Assembly: GCA_001782515.1 (NCBI GenBank)
Contig: MFOV01000025.1
Coordinates: forward strand, 38,399 to 49,593
Length of the DNA stretch: 11,195 bases
Direction: 5' to 3'
From: Candidatus Levybacteria bacterium RIFCSPLOWO2_01_FULL_39_10
GTDB taxonomy: Bacteria; Patescibacteriota; Microgenomatia; Levybacterales; UBA12049
Shown here: positions 1-5,545 of the stretch, piece by piece
Layout: every line of letters begins with the position of its first letter
Numbering within the stretch: the first letter of the stretch is position 1
Notes under the pieces: model-generated
The model's input: only the letters and a program-made list of their open reading frames with translations
What the model was told of the DNA's origin: nothing
Database searches by the model: none
Translations under genes and position numbers: made by a program

Positions 1-132
1 GATCTTAAAGATGTTAAGAAAAGAGTAAGAAAAACAGAGAAAACAATAGATGAAGCAATAGGTGTTTTAGATAAAGATATTGTTGGTGTGACAAAAAGAG
101 TCGAAAAGATTGAAGACCATCTCAGAATTTAA
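1..132 (+). CDS. C-terminal fragment of a small coiled-coil hypothetical protein
   Basis: The first 43 codons of the window are open in frame 1 and end at TAA 130-132; the start lies outside the window. The peptide is highly charged (begins DLKDVKKRVRKTEK, ends RVEKIEDHLRI) with hydrophobic residues at heptad spacing (V, I, V, I, V, V, I), so it should form an amphipathic helix or coiled coil. Short tails of this kind are common in small CPR proteins of unknown role. No catalytic motif can be seen and no function is proposed. The next gene is convergent and ends 58 bp away. Confidence 0.75.
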   Translation, partial: DLKDVKKRVRKTEKTIDEAIGVLDKDIVGVTKRVEKIEDHLRI

Positions 133-190
133 GAACTCATCATCCGTTCTTTCATCAGGACAAGTCAAGGATACTTGAATAATACCTAGG
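133..190. other. Convergent intergenic gap without a clear terminator
   Basis: Two weak inverted repeats are visible: TCAAG (165-169) with CTTGA (174-178), loop GATA, and AATAA (178-182) with TTATT (191-195), the latter overlapping the stop codon of the leftward gene. Neither is GC-rich or followed by a T run, so no intrinsic terminator is called. Confidence 0.3.
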
Positions 191-448
191 TTATTGATCC
201 TGAGGGTAAGGAATTTCGGTTTCCTGTCCATCTCTCAAATCTTGCTTTATACCTTTTTCTACAGGTATTCCTACAAAATCTTGTATTCTGGATTTTTTAC
301 CAAGTTCCCTAAAACGTTTATCAACCTCACTAATGTTTATCACGCCACGGAATTCTCGCTCTATAGAGGCATGAATTGTATGCACTATTTGCGGATATTG
401 ATCTTCTGGTTGTGGCTTCTCCGTTATTAACTCGTGGGACCTAGGCAT
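191..448 (-). CDS. Small protein with a possible three-helix bundle dimerization domain
   Basis: An 85-residue soluble protein. After a polar N-terminus (1-20) comes a helical segment (about 21-72) with the pattern I..I...IEREF (25-33), EVDKRFREL (41-49) and SRIQDFVGIPVEKGIKQDLR (53-72). This resembles the short three-helix bundle dimerization/DUF3562-type domain (helix, F/Y-x-x-L, then A/S-R-I-x-D-F/Y-V-x-x-x-V-E-x-x-x-x-x-x-L-R). The match is from memory of the family pattern and is tentative. The C-terminus is acidic and proline-containing. The ATG at 448 is preferred over an in-frame TTG at 484: a promoter ends 7 nt before this ATG, and the TTG would lie inside its -35 box. The gene is monocistronic and divergent from the 563-1234 gene. 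Confidence 0.75.
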   Translation of the reverse strand: MPRSHELITEKPQPEDQYPQIVHTIHASIEREFRGVINISEVDKRFRELGKKSRIQDFVGIPVEKGIKQDLRDGQETEIPYPQDQ

Positions 449-455
449 TAAGAGG

Positions 456-484
456 AATATAAAAAATTTAAATATTGTTGTCAA
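456..484 (-). promoter_or_regulatory. Sigma70-type promoter of the 85-aa protein; leaderless start
   Basis: On the minus strand a consensus -35 box TTGACA (484-479) is followed by exactly 17 bp and TATATT (461-456). Seven nucleotides separate the -10 from the ATG at 448, so transcription should begin at or next to the start codon. No Shine-Dalgarno is possible. Confidence 0.8.
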
Positions 485-526
485 GGAGTTTTGTTGAATT
501 CTAATAGATTACTTTTCCACTTTTCC

Positions 527-553
527 TTTACAAATCTCAATATCTTTTATAAG
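527..553 (+). promoter_or_regulatory. Possible promoter of the 223-aa anchored protein
   Basis: TTTACA (527-532) and TATAAG (548-553) precede the GTG at 563 by 9 nt, but the 15-bp spacer is short. No Shine-Dalgarno is seen before the GTG, so a very short leader is likely here too. The boxes are weak. Confidence 0.35.
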
Positions 554-562
554 CTTTATTAA

Positions 563-1234
563 GTGGCAAAATTAAGTAAAGAAGAAATTCTGCAAGAGGA
601 AATCGAAGCAGAGGAGGCAAGGCTCGAAAAAGACGAGAAGAATGCTAAAAAAACTGTAGCTGTTGCAGTGGCGGTTTTAGTAATTCTGTTTGCAAATCTC
701 CTTTTTATAAACTATAAACTGCTTAATCAGAAACAAGAACTGGAAAATGTTCAGAGCCCCTCGGAAATTGCAAATCTTGAGCCTACTTCCAAAGATGTGT
801 CTCAAGAGTCTTCAGAAATAACCCAGTTACCTTCCCCCACCACAGTAGTCTTTAAAGAAACAACGGCATCTGTAAAAGATCACTTTATTTCTTTTGGATC
901 AGGAACGAGTAGTGATCAAAACTTCGTAGACGTAGGCGGTCTTCAAGCAAGCGTAAATCTTTCAAGTTATGGCAACATTAAAGAAATCAGATTTGAAACT
1001 TCAATTCAGGTTCCGGGAGAAAATCAGGCAGTGACAGTTCGGCTTTACAACAAAACAGATGATCATCCTGTTTGGAACAGTGAGATTACAAAAAACGCGG
1101 GAGCTTCAAGTTATCTTGTGTCTTCTCCTATCGTTTATGACAGCGGCGTGAAAACTTATACTGTTCAGATGAGAACACAGCTTGGAGGAGTGGCAACACT
1201 GGGTGAAGCAAGACTCCATATTGTACTTAAATAA
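563..1234 (+). CDS. Membrane-anchored hypothetical protein with an extracellular beta-rich domain
   Basis: A 223-residue protein starting at GTG 563 (MAKLSKEEIL). Residues 4-28 are a Glu/Lys-rich helix on the inside, 31-49 are one hydrophobic membrane segment (AVAVAVLVILFANLLFI), and 55-105 are a Ser/Thr/Pro/Gln-rich linker. Residues from about 106 to 223 alternate hydrophobic and polar residues in beta strands (for example IKEIRFETSIQV, QAVTVRLYNK, KTYTVQMRTQL, RLHIVLK), consistent with a beta-sandwich outside the membrane. There is one membrane segment, no cleavage site, no cysteines and no catalytic motif. It is convergent with another anchored protein. I recognise no family; a surface adhesion or sensing role would be a guess. 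Confidence 0.8.
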   Translation: MAKLSKEEILQEEIEAEEARLEKDEKNAKKTVAVAVAVLVILFANLLFINYKLLNQKQELENVQSPSEIANLEPTSKDVSQESSEITQLPSPTTVVFKETTASVKDHFISFGSGTSSDQNFVDVGGLQASVNLSSYGNIKEIRFETSIQVPGENQAVTVRLYNKTDDHPVWNSEITKNAGASSYLVSSPIVYDSGVKTYTVQMRTQLGGVATLGEARLHIVLK

Positions 1235-1252
1235 AAAATGTTTTTCATATCT

Positions 1253-1292
1253 ACACCCCGGGGGTGGAAATCCCTTGACACCCTTGGGGTGG
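1253..1292. repeat. Two tandem GC-rich palindromes that also pair with each other
   Basis: Two 15-bp units, ACACCCCGGGGGTGG (1253-1267) and ACACCCTTGGGGTGG (1278-1292), differ at two positions and repeat with a 25-bp period. Each is close to palindromic. In plus-strand RNA, bases 1254-1266 can also pair with 1279-1291 over 13 continuous pairs including two G-U pairs, with a 12-nt loop. The element lies between the stop codons of two convergent genes in otherwise AT-rich DNA. It may be a terminator, a protein site or a dispersed repeat; no T run follows directly on the plus strand. Confidence 0.6.
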
Positions 1293-1319
1293 CGTGGTGG
1301 ATTGGAAGGATCCGGGGAA

Positions 1320-1853
1320 TTAATTTTCTACAACTTCCACTTTTTCCCCAATCAGGAGAATGCCGTAGTCCCAATTGTCAATTGAACTGTTGTCAAGTTC
1401 AAGTTTTGGATCATCAAGTGATGCGCCGAGTTCTACCTCAAGCTCTTCTCTTGTTAAGATTCTTGCAACTCCTACCACTTTTACATCAACAAGTTCTCCA
1501 AGTCCGGGCTCATTTGTAGTTGTTTCATACGGAAGTTTAAAATTTTTATCAAAAACAACATAAAGCTGTCTTTTTCCTCCCCCGAAGGCTCCTCCTCCGC
1601 CAGCTAAAAGAGTAAACGAATTTTTAGTCACCCAGTCTGTAATAGACGATTCAATTTCAAGCGTTAGGTTATCATAAACTACAGGGTCTTTTACTATATT
1701 TCCTGCAGGAGTAAGAGTTGAAACAGCCTCTGTTTCATTATCAGGAGCTTCATCTCCCCCGCCTGATAAGAGCCTTGAAACAAGAAAAAGAACTCCGAAT
1801 ACAACGGTTATAATTATAAGTATTGTAAGTATGATAATAGATCGCTGACCCAT
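1320..1853 (-). CDS. Membrane-anchored hypothetical protein with a glycine-rich insert
   Basis: A 177-residue protein starting at ATG 1853. Residues 5-29 are a hydrophobic anchor (IIILTILIIITVVFGVLFLV), then a flexible GGG/Asp/Glu/Thr-rich linker (about 31-52) leads to an external domain. The domain opens with VVYDNLTLEIESSITDWV (about 58-75) and contains a glycine-rich turn LLAGGGGAFGGGKRQLYVVF (about 82-101). It then has beta-like segments such as LVDVKVVGVARI and a terminal DYGILLIGEKVEVVE. No enzyme motif or cysteine pair is visible and I do not recognise a family. The start is supported by an excellent promoter 8 nt upstream. The gene is divergent from the MFS transporter and convergent with the 223-aa anchored protein. 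Confidence 0.8.
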   Translation of the reverse strand: MGQRSIIILTILIIITVVFGVLFLVSRLLSGGGDEAPDNETEAVSTLTPAGNIVKDPVVYDNLTLEIESSITDWVTKNSFTLLAGGGGAFGGGKRQLYVVFDKNFKLPYETTTNEPGLGELVDVKVVGVARILTREELEVELGASLDDPKLELDNSSIDNWDYGILLIGEKVEVVEN

Positions 1854-1861
1854 AGACGCAT

Positions 1862-1890
1862 ATTATAGGCTATAATTAGTTCAATTTCAA
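1862..1890 (-). promoter_or_regulatory. Promoter of the 177-aa anchored protein; near-leaderless
   Basis: On the minus strand TTGAAA (1890-1885), a 17-bp spacer and a perfect TATAAT (1867-1862) lie upstream of the ATG at 1853. The 8-nt gap between -10 and ATG implies a leader of about 2 nt. Confidence 0.8.
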
Positions 1891-1919
1891 GTAGGGTTAT
1901 TAACAATTCAAAAATCTGA

Positions 1920-1925
1920 TAAAAT
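1920..1925 (+). promoter_or_regulatory. -10 box of the MFS transporter; leaderless GTG
   Basis: TAAAAT at 1920-1925 is followed by six bases and the GTG at 1932, so the predicted first transcribed base is the G of GTG. The best -35 at normal spacing is poor (TTATTA, 1897-1902). The region is shared with the divergent promoter at 1862-1890. Confidence 0.6.
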
Positions 1926-1931
1926 ATTTGA

Positions 1932-3179
1932 GTGTCAGAAAAACTCCTAAGCATCAAAAATATTTACCTTTACCTTGTCCTCGGAAATACGCTTGCAGCC
2001 TCTTTTATCTGGGGAATAAATACAATATTCCTTTTGGACGCAGGGCTTTCTAATTTCGAGGCTTTTTTGGCAAACGCCCTTTTCAGCCTTGGAATGGTTA
2101 TATTTGAAGTGCCAACAGGAATTGTTGCAGACACCTATGGCAGACGTGTTTCCTATCTTCTTGGAACTATTACTCTTTCCCTCTCAACTGCCGCCTATCT
2201 TCTGATGTGGCAGATAGAAGGTCCTTTCTGGGGCTGGGCAGTCTCATCCATGCTTTTAGGGCTTGGATTTACATTTTTCTCAGGTGCTCTTGAGGCATGG
2301 CTGGTTGATGCTCTGACTGCCACAAATTATAAAGGACATCTTGAGGCAGTTTTAGCAAAAGGTCAGATTGTGGGAGGAGCAGCCATGCTTACAGGGTCTC
2401 TCCTTGGAGGCGTAATTGCTCAGTACTCATCACTTGGTATTCCATATATTTTAAGATCCCTTATTCTTGTTGTTAATTTTGCAGTTGCATTTGTATTTAT
2501 GAAAGATTTGGGCTTTACTCCCTCAAAGCCCAAAAAACCTTTTTTGGAAATGAAAAGAATTTTTGTTTTATCAATTGATCACGGACTTAAAAACCCTCCG
2601 GTCCGCTGGATTATGTTTGCGTCTCCCCTTCTTACTGGTGTTAGTTTTTACATCTTCTATGCACTCCAGCCATTTTTACTTGAACTTTACGGAGACAGTA
2701 CAGCATACGCTGTTGCAGGTCTTGTTGCAGCAATAGCAGCACTTGCTCAAATCTGTGGAGGCGTTTTAACCCCTTACCTTAGGAAGATTTTCAACAAGCG
2801 TACCTCTGTTATGTTTTTCGGAATAAGTGTTTCGGCAATTGCTGTTCTTCTTGCTGCATTCACAAATAACTTCTATGTTGCACTTGTTCTTATATTTGTA
2901 TGGGGACTTATGTTTGCAGCGCTAATGCCTATTAATCAGGCATATCTTAATGGCCTTATTCCGTCGGCGCAGCGCGCAACAGTTCTTTCTTTTAATTCGC
3001 TTATGGGCTCCTCTGGCGGAATTGTAATTCAGCCTGTTTTGGGAAAAGCAGCAGATGTTTGGAATTATTCAGTTTCATTTGGAATCGCATCAATTATTCA
3101 ATTTTCAGCCCTTCCGTTTATTATCTTGGCAAGGCACGAAAAACCAACGTCAGATGTCATTGAAAAAGAATTGAAATAA
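1932..3179 (+). CDS. Major facilitator superfamily (MFS) transporter
   Basis: A 415-residue integral membrane protein of normal MFS length with about 12 hydrophobic segments in two halves; a charged stretch around residues 194-210 (KDLGFTPSKPKKPFLEMKR) fits the central cytoplasmic loop. The loop between helices 2 and 3 carries the MFS motif A signature in the form EVPTGIVADTYGRR (59-72), with the Asp and paired Arg that gate the transporter. The EVPTG..AD form is typical of multidrug-efflux-like MFS members, but the substrate cannot be told from sequence. The start is GTG 1932 (MSEKLLSIKN), matched to a -10 box six bases upstream. It is monocistronic; the next gene is convergent, with four bases between the two stop codons. 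Confidence 0.92.
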   Translation: MSEKLLSIKNIYLYLVLGNTLAASFIWGINTIFLLDAGLSNFEAFLANALFSLGMVIFEVPTGIVADTYGRRVSYLLGTITLSLSTAAYLLMWQIEGPFWGWAVSSMLLGLGFTFFSGALEAWLVDALTATNYKGHLEAVLAKGQIVGGAAMLTGSLLGGVIAQYSSLGIPYILRSLILVVNFAVAFVFMKDLGFTPSKPKKPFLEMKRIFVLSIDHGLKNPPVRWIMFASPLLTGVSFYIFYALQPFLLELYGDSTAYAVAGLVAAIAALAQICGGVLTPYLRKIFNKRTSVMFFGISVSAIAVLLAAFTNNFYVALVLIFVWGLMFAALMPINQAYLNGLIPSAQRATVLSFNSLMGSSGGIVIQPVLGKAADVWNYSVSFGIASIIQFSALPFIILARHEKPTSDVIEKELK

Positions 3180-3189
3180 AATTTTATTT
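3174..3189. repeat. Perfect 16-bp A/T palindrome across two convergent stop codons
   Basis: AAATAAAATTTTATTT contains the MFS stop TAA (3177-3179) and, on the other strand, the stop of the 110-aa gene (3186-3184). It has no GC and no loop as written, so its value as a bidirectional terminator is uncertain. Part of the symmetry simply follows from both proteins ending in Lys followed by TAA. Confidence 0.4.
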
Positions 3190-3516
3190 GGATTTTTTAT
3201 GGCTTTCTTCAATGTCGCGGTGTAGTTCTTTTTTCAGGTCATCGGCTGTTTTTTTGATTTTTTCCTCAATATTGTCTACCCTTTCTCTTAAAAGCTTCCA
3301 GATTTTCTCATCATCCTGCCTTGCATAAAGAATCAGAAATTCCTCTTTATCTTTGTCGGATAATTCCGAGAGAACTGCGTCCAAAATTGCGTGATGCAGG
3401 TTATCTTCAACCAGTTCAATTAAGTGTTTTCTTTCCTCGTGTGTTAGATCCATATCAGCAAGAGCAAGGCTGATTGATGATGTTTCAACTACCTCTTCGT
3501 AAAAATGCTTTCTCAT
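3184..3516 (-). CDS. Small all-helical hypothetical protein (DUF5663-like pattern)
   Basis: A 110-residue soluble protein rich in Glu, Lys, Asp and Leu, predicted to be entirely helical. Residues 22-62 (DMDLTHEERKHLIELVEDNL, then HHAILDAVLSELSDKDKEEF) recall small CPR proteins annotated as DUF5663, where helices of this sort surround an L-x-x-x-x-L-x-x-L-x-E pattern; this is a tentative likeness. The C-terminal third (about 75-110) is strongly charged and coiled-coil-like. Its ATG overlaps the TGA of the upstream 296-aa gene as ATGA (3516-3513), so the two are co-transcribed and probably translationally coupled. A role as a partner of the anchored protein is inference only. Confidence 0.82.
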   Translation of the reverse strand: MRKHFYEEVVETSSISLALADMDLTHEERKHLIELVEDNLHHAILDAVLSELSDKDKEEFLILYARQDDEKIWKLLRERVDNIEEKIKKTADDLKKELHRDIEESHKKSK

Positions 3517-4403
3517 AAAGGTTCAATCGGTCCTAATGGGATAGAATCATCCGGATCGTCTATAAAATAATATAGCACAGGACCACGCCCGCGGCCATCA
3601 ACTCTTTCTAAATATTTCATAACCTCGGGTGAGCCGCCAAGATGTTTTCCTGTCCACTCAGCAGGGCCAGCGTCTCCAATGACCACTACCATAGCATGTC
3701 CGTTGTGAGGGTTAACAACTAGCATTTTTCTGTATTTAAAAAAATCGCGGTAAACCGCAACTTTATTGTTAAAATCTGGAGCAAGAAAAGTCTGTGTTGC
3801 AATATAGTATTTTTCCCGCTCCGAATCCTCATCTGTCATATTGGCACGTGATGTTGCAAAATAACCCCAGGCACCAAGCCCCGGCGCCATTCCGGACGAA
3901 TAATATTTGGTTGAGTCATCTAAATTTCCGTCAAAGTGCGTTGACATGTTGTCCCCCGGGTAGCGGGCCAAATGCTGCTCTGCGCCGATTAGTCCATAGC
4001 TTCTGTTAAGCCTCAAGCCGTTGAGTTCTTCTGAGACTTTCATACCAAATTTGGAAGAGAGTATCTCGTCTATTTTTGTTTCTTCCCCCTCAGTTAAGGG
4101 TCTGACAGTATCCGGCAGGACTTTTCCTAAATCTGCAATTAAAAAAGCACTGTTATCAATTGTTCCGAGTGTTTGAGTATTTGTTTCTTGTTGCGACTGG
4201 GTATGTTTTGGGGGTTCTGTTTGAATAGGAGAAGCAAGAAGTATCAACCCCCCCAAGGAACCAACAGCCAATTGTTTTGTGTTATTTGCTAAGAATTCAA
4301 ATGATTTTTTGTGTTTTTTAGAAAGAGTAGCCTGGAGATCTTTGTGTTTTTTTATCCACTTATCTCTTAGAAATTCGTAGTGAGGACTTTTAGTTCCCGG
4401 CAT
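3513..4403 (-). CDS. Membrane-anchored protein with a possible double-psi beta-barrel domain
   Basis: A 296-residue protein. Residues 1-43 are basic and probably cytoplasmic, 44-60 are one short membrane segment (QLAVGSLGGLILLASPI), and 61-80 are a Gln/Thr/Pro linker; the rest should be external. The C-terminal part contains KYRKMLVVNPHNGHAMVVVI and then GDAGPAEWTGKHLGGSPEVM (243-262) and GPVLYYFI (274-281). The order of a hydrophobic strand, D-x-GP, W-x-G, S-P-E helix and final strand is like RlpA-type double-psi beta-barrels (V-x-D-x-GP ... dlS ... lG), with D244 in the conserved Asp position. A cell-wall role is therefore possible but not proven. The ATG start is supported by a promoter six bases upstream. 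First gene of a two-gene operon. Confidence 0.82.
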   Translation of the reverse strand: MPGTKSPHYEFLRDKWIKKHKDLQATLSKKHKKSFEFLANNTKQLAVGSLGGLILLASPIQTEPPKHTQSQQETNTQTLGTIDNSAFLIADLGKVLPDTVRPLTEGEETKIDEILSSKFGMKVSEELNGLRLNRSYGLIGAEQHLARYPGDNMSTHFDGNLDDSTKYYSSGMAPGLGAWGYFATSRANMTDEDSEREKYYIATQTFLAPDFNNKVAVYRDFFKYRKMLVVNPHNGHAMVVVIGDAGPAEWTGKHLGGSPEVMKYLERVDGRGRGPVLYYFIDDPDDSIPLGPIEPL

Positions 4404-4409
4404 AACTTT

Positions 4410-4437
4410 ATAATAGCAAATTTAAAATTACAATCAA
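4410..4437 (-). promoter_or_regulatory. Promoter of the 296-aa/110-aa operon; leaderless
   Basis: Minus-strand TTGATT (4437-4432), a 16-bp spacer and TATTAT (4415-4410) sit six bases before the ATG at 4403, putting the predicted start of transcription on the A of ATG. Confidence 0.7.
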
Positions 4438-4453
4438 AACAAAAATAATTTGT

Positions 4454-4459
4454 TATAAT
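4454..4459 (+). promoter_or_regulatory. -10 box of the 52-aa/155-aa operon
   Basis: A perfect TATAAT is followed by seven bases and an ATG at 4467, the same geometry as the leaderless genes of this window. No convincing -35 box is present at normal spacing; the upstream DNA is shared with the divergent promoter at 4410-4437. Confidence 0.6.
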
Positions 4460-4466
4460 ATTTGTA

Positions 4467-4529
4467 ATGCGTACCGTTAGATATTTAACGGGAACAGTTA
4501 ATAATGGTTCAGAGCAACAAGATATCTAA
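4467..4529 (+). CDS. Possible 20-codon leaderless upstream ORF
   Basis: ATG 4467 lies seven bases after a TATAAT, so by the local rule it would be translated as a leaderless message. It encodes 20 residues (MRTVRYLTGT then VNNGSEQQDI) ending at TAA 4527-4529, overlapping the ATG (4504) of the 52-aa gene in another frame. It runs through a set of inverted repeats (4474-4484, 4486-4491, 4522-4532). It may be a leader peptide that controls access to the 4504 start, or may not be translated. The peptide has no recognisable features. Confidence 0.35.
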   Translation: MRTVRYLTGTVNNGSEQQDI

Positions 4530-4532
4530 CGG
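4474..4532 (+). promoter_or_regulatory. Nested inverted repeats: operator or alternative RNA leader folds
   Basis: CCGTTAGATATTTAACGG (4474-4491) is an 18-bp near-perfect palindrome starting about 8 bases after the predicted transcription start. Its left arm can alternatively pair over 11 bp, as CCGTTAGATAT (4474-4484), with ATATCTAACGG (4522-4532), placing the ATG at 4504 in the loop. A smaller TTAAC (4485-4489)/GTTAA (4497-4501) pair lies inside, and TAACGGGA occurs twice (4486-4493, 4527-4534). Either a repressor operator or a switchable leader RNA would explain this. Confidence 0.55.
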
Positions 4533-4662
4533 GATACGTGATAGATTATTTGAAATAACTCTTTTTACAGTAGGAATTGTTGGACTTTTTGTTTTATTTA
4601 CTCTTATGTTTGCAGGCCCAAGATTTATCTATCAAAAAATTATAGAATATTTCGGATTCTAA
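4504..4662 (+). CDS. 52-aa single-span membrane peptide
   Basis: ATG 4504 to TAA 4660-4662 gives MVQSNKISNGIRDRLFE, one hydrophobic helix (about residues 18-37, ITLFTVGIVGLFVLFTLMFA) and a short aromatic tail ending EYFGF. Basic residues at the N-terminus suggest N-inside orientation. The stop lies two bases before the ATG of the 155-aa gene, so the two form an operon and the second start is probably reached by re-initiation. There is no good Shine-Dalgarno (GGGA is 11 bases upstream), and the start lies in the loop of an inverted repeat. No family is recognised. The alternative is that only the 155-aa protein is real and this is a leader ORF, but the clean transmembrane pattern favours a real gene. 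Confidence 0.65.
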   Translation: MVQSNKISNGIRDRLFEITLFTVGIVGLFVLFTLMFAGPRFIYQKIIEYFGF

Positions 4663-4664
4663 CT

Positions 4665-5132
4665 ATGTTTGAAAAACGCTACTTATTTATAGTATTTCTT
4701 ATTATATTTGTTGCTGTTTCATATCTTCTTTTAAACAACAAAGCAACTTTTTTTGAAAAAAATGATTTATCACTTAAAACTTTTGATACAAATGAAAATC
4801 AAAACAGCAGCTTCTCAATAGTTTTAGGTAGCGGGCAAAACACACAGGATACAGGAATTGCAGTATTTGCAAGAAAAGATAATAAAACTCAAGTGAGCGT
4901 TAAGATGCTTAATTTTGGCGGAGGACAAGAAAATCAAATAAATCTTTACCTAGGCACTTGTCAGGATTTAAAAACTCCCAAATATACACTCTCTCCCCTA
5001 TTATCAGGAAGCTCAGAAACTACACTCAACATAGACTTTAATGAGTTTTTCAAAACTCTTCCTCTCTCACTTGTAGTCGGAAATGCCACCTCAGGTGAAA
5101 TTATTTCCTGTTCTCAGGTTGAATTAAAATAA
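4665..5132 (+). CDS. Anchored or secreted CHRD/Cu-SOD-like protein lacking the metal-binding histidines
   Basis: A 155-residue protein with an N-terminal membrane anchor or signal peptide (residues 6-23, YLFIVFLIIFVAVSYLLL). The external part follows the pattern of bacterial CHRD/superoxide-dismutase-like proteins: a strand near TQVSVKML (75-82), then an x-x-x-x-x-L-G-T-C turn (C99), YTLSPLLSGSSETTL (107-121), FFKTLPLSLVV (128-138) and a final IISC (C149). In the family the turn reads PAHIH.G.C and a later strand reads NVH. Here these positions read QINLYLGTC and VVG, so all three histidines are replaced (N93, Y95, G139) while the two cysteines that could form a disulfide remain. Metal binding is therefore unlikely and the role unknown. 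It is translated immediately downstream of the 52-aa membrane peptide. Confidence 0.75.
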   Translation: MFEKRYLFIVFLIIFVAVSYLLLNNKATFFEKNDLSLKTFDTNENQNSSFSIVLGSGQNTQDTGIAVFARKDNKTQVSVKMLNFGGGQENQINLYLGTCQDLKTPKYTLSPLLSGSSETTLNIDFNEFFKTLPLSLVVGNATSGEIISCSQVELK

Positions 5133-5154
5133 ATTCTATATATTAATTTTATTT
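5127..5154. repeat. A/T inverted repeat across convergent stop codons
   Basis: AAATAAA (5127-5133) pairs with TTTATTT (5148-5154); the arms contain the stops of the 155-aa gene and of the DUF378 gene. It has the same design as 3174-3189. It is weak, with no GC pairs, and may only reflect Lys-TAA endings. Confidence 0.3.
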
Positions 5155-5376
5155 CTTTTGCATGCTCTTGTATGCGTCATACCCAACCCAGAGTCCTGAT
5201 GCACCGACTAACAAGTATACGAATTGTACAAGTGCCGGCCAAGATCCGAGAACAAGCTCTACTACGTTGAGATCTGTTCCGTCAAGAAAGAGACCCCCGA
5301 AAGCTATTAGTCCCCAGTTAAGGGCACCTAGTACTACAAGGAGCATAGCAACTGTACTTACGTGTTTTAAGTTCAT
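5149..5376 (-). CDS. DUF378 family small membrane protein
   Basis: A 75-residue protein with two transmembrane helices (about 7-30 and 43-66) and the family's diagnostic LGALNWGLIAF (residues 17-27) followed by a short loop (FLDGTDLNVVELVLGS) and a second helix with LLVGASGLWVGYDAY. This matches DUF378, a widespread small bacterial membrane family of unknown function, and the length is typical. Unlike its neighbours it has a strong Shine-Dalgarno (GGGGGGTGAT, 5392-5383) seven bases before ATG 5376. It therefore has a real 5' leader and should initiate in the canonical way, possibly at a high rate. It is divergent from the Y-family polymerase gene. Confidence 0.92.
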   Translation of the reverse strand: MNLKHVSTVAMLLVVLGALNWGLIAFGGLFLDGTDLNVVELVLGSWPALVQFVYLLVGASGLWVGYDAYKSMQKK

Positions 5377-5382
5377 AAACCT

Positions 5383-5392
5383 ATCACCCCCC
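5383..5392 (-). promoter_or_regulatory. Strong Shine-Dalgarno of the DUF378 gene
   Basis: GGGGGGTGAT matches the anti-SD complement GGAGGTGAT with one change and sits at a workable distance before ATG 5376. It is the only clear Shine-Dalgarno in the window. Confidence 0.75.
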
Positions 5393-5439
5393 TTCTTTTA
5401 AATAACTTCTATATATAGTTAGACATAAGAAGAGCTAGT

Positions 5440-5445
5440 TGTCAA
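5440..5445 (-). promoter_or_regulatory. Candidate -35 box for the DUF378 gene
   Basis: A consensus TTGACA lies on the minus strand about 65 bp before the ATG. At 17-18 bp spacing only CTAACT/TAACTA is found; a better TATATA is about 22 bp away. The promoter is therefore uncertain, but a leader of tens of bases agrees with the presence of a Shine-Dalgarno. Confidence 0.35.
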
Positions 5446-5505
5446 ATATTGCCTGTTCTTTGAGAAATGATATATTCTGATCATGTTTATTCCGTTTTTA
5501 TTCTA

Positions 5506-5533
5506 TTGATTTTCGGATATTTTTCGATATAAC
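5506..5533 (+). promoter_or_regulatory. Candidate promoter of the Y-family polymerase gene
   Basis: TTGATT (5506-5511), a 16-bp spacer and TATAAC (5528-5533) predict transcription starting around 5540, about six bases before ATG 5546. A second possible -10, TATATT (5535-5540), would make the mRNA leaderless. No Shine-Dalgarno is present. I see no LexA-type box (no GAAC-N4-GTTC), so SOS control is not supported. Confidence 0.5.
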
Positions 5534-5545
5534 ATATATTTAACT

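Noticed and set aside
449..484. Longer 97-aa reading of the 85-aa protein from a TTG start at 484
   Set aside because: The extension would overlap a consensus TTGACA-N17-TATATT promoter and encode an unlikely hydrophobic start; ATG 448 fits the leaderless spacing.
1375..1563. Serine-rich open frame on the plus strand
   Set aside because: It is the antisense shadow of the 177-aa anchored protein, whose own frame has a promoter, a membrane anchor and sensible composition.
5401..5545. SOS (LexA) box upstream of the polymerase gene
   Set aside because: Neither the GAAC-N4-GTTC type nor the CTGT-N8-ACAG type is present; TTCTTTGAGAA is symmetrical but not a known LexA site.
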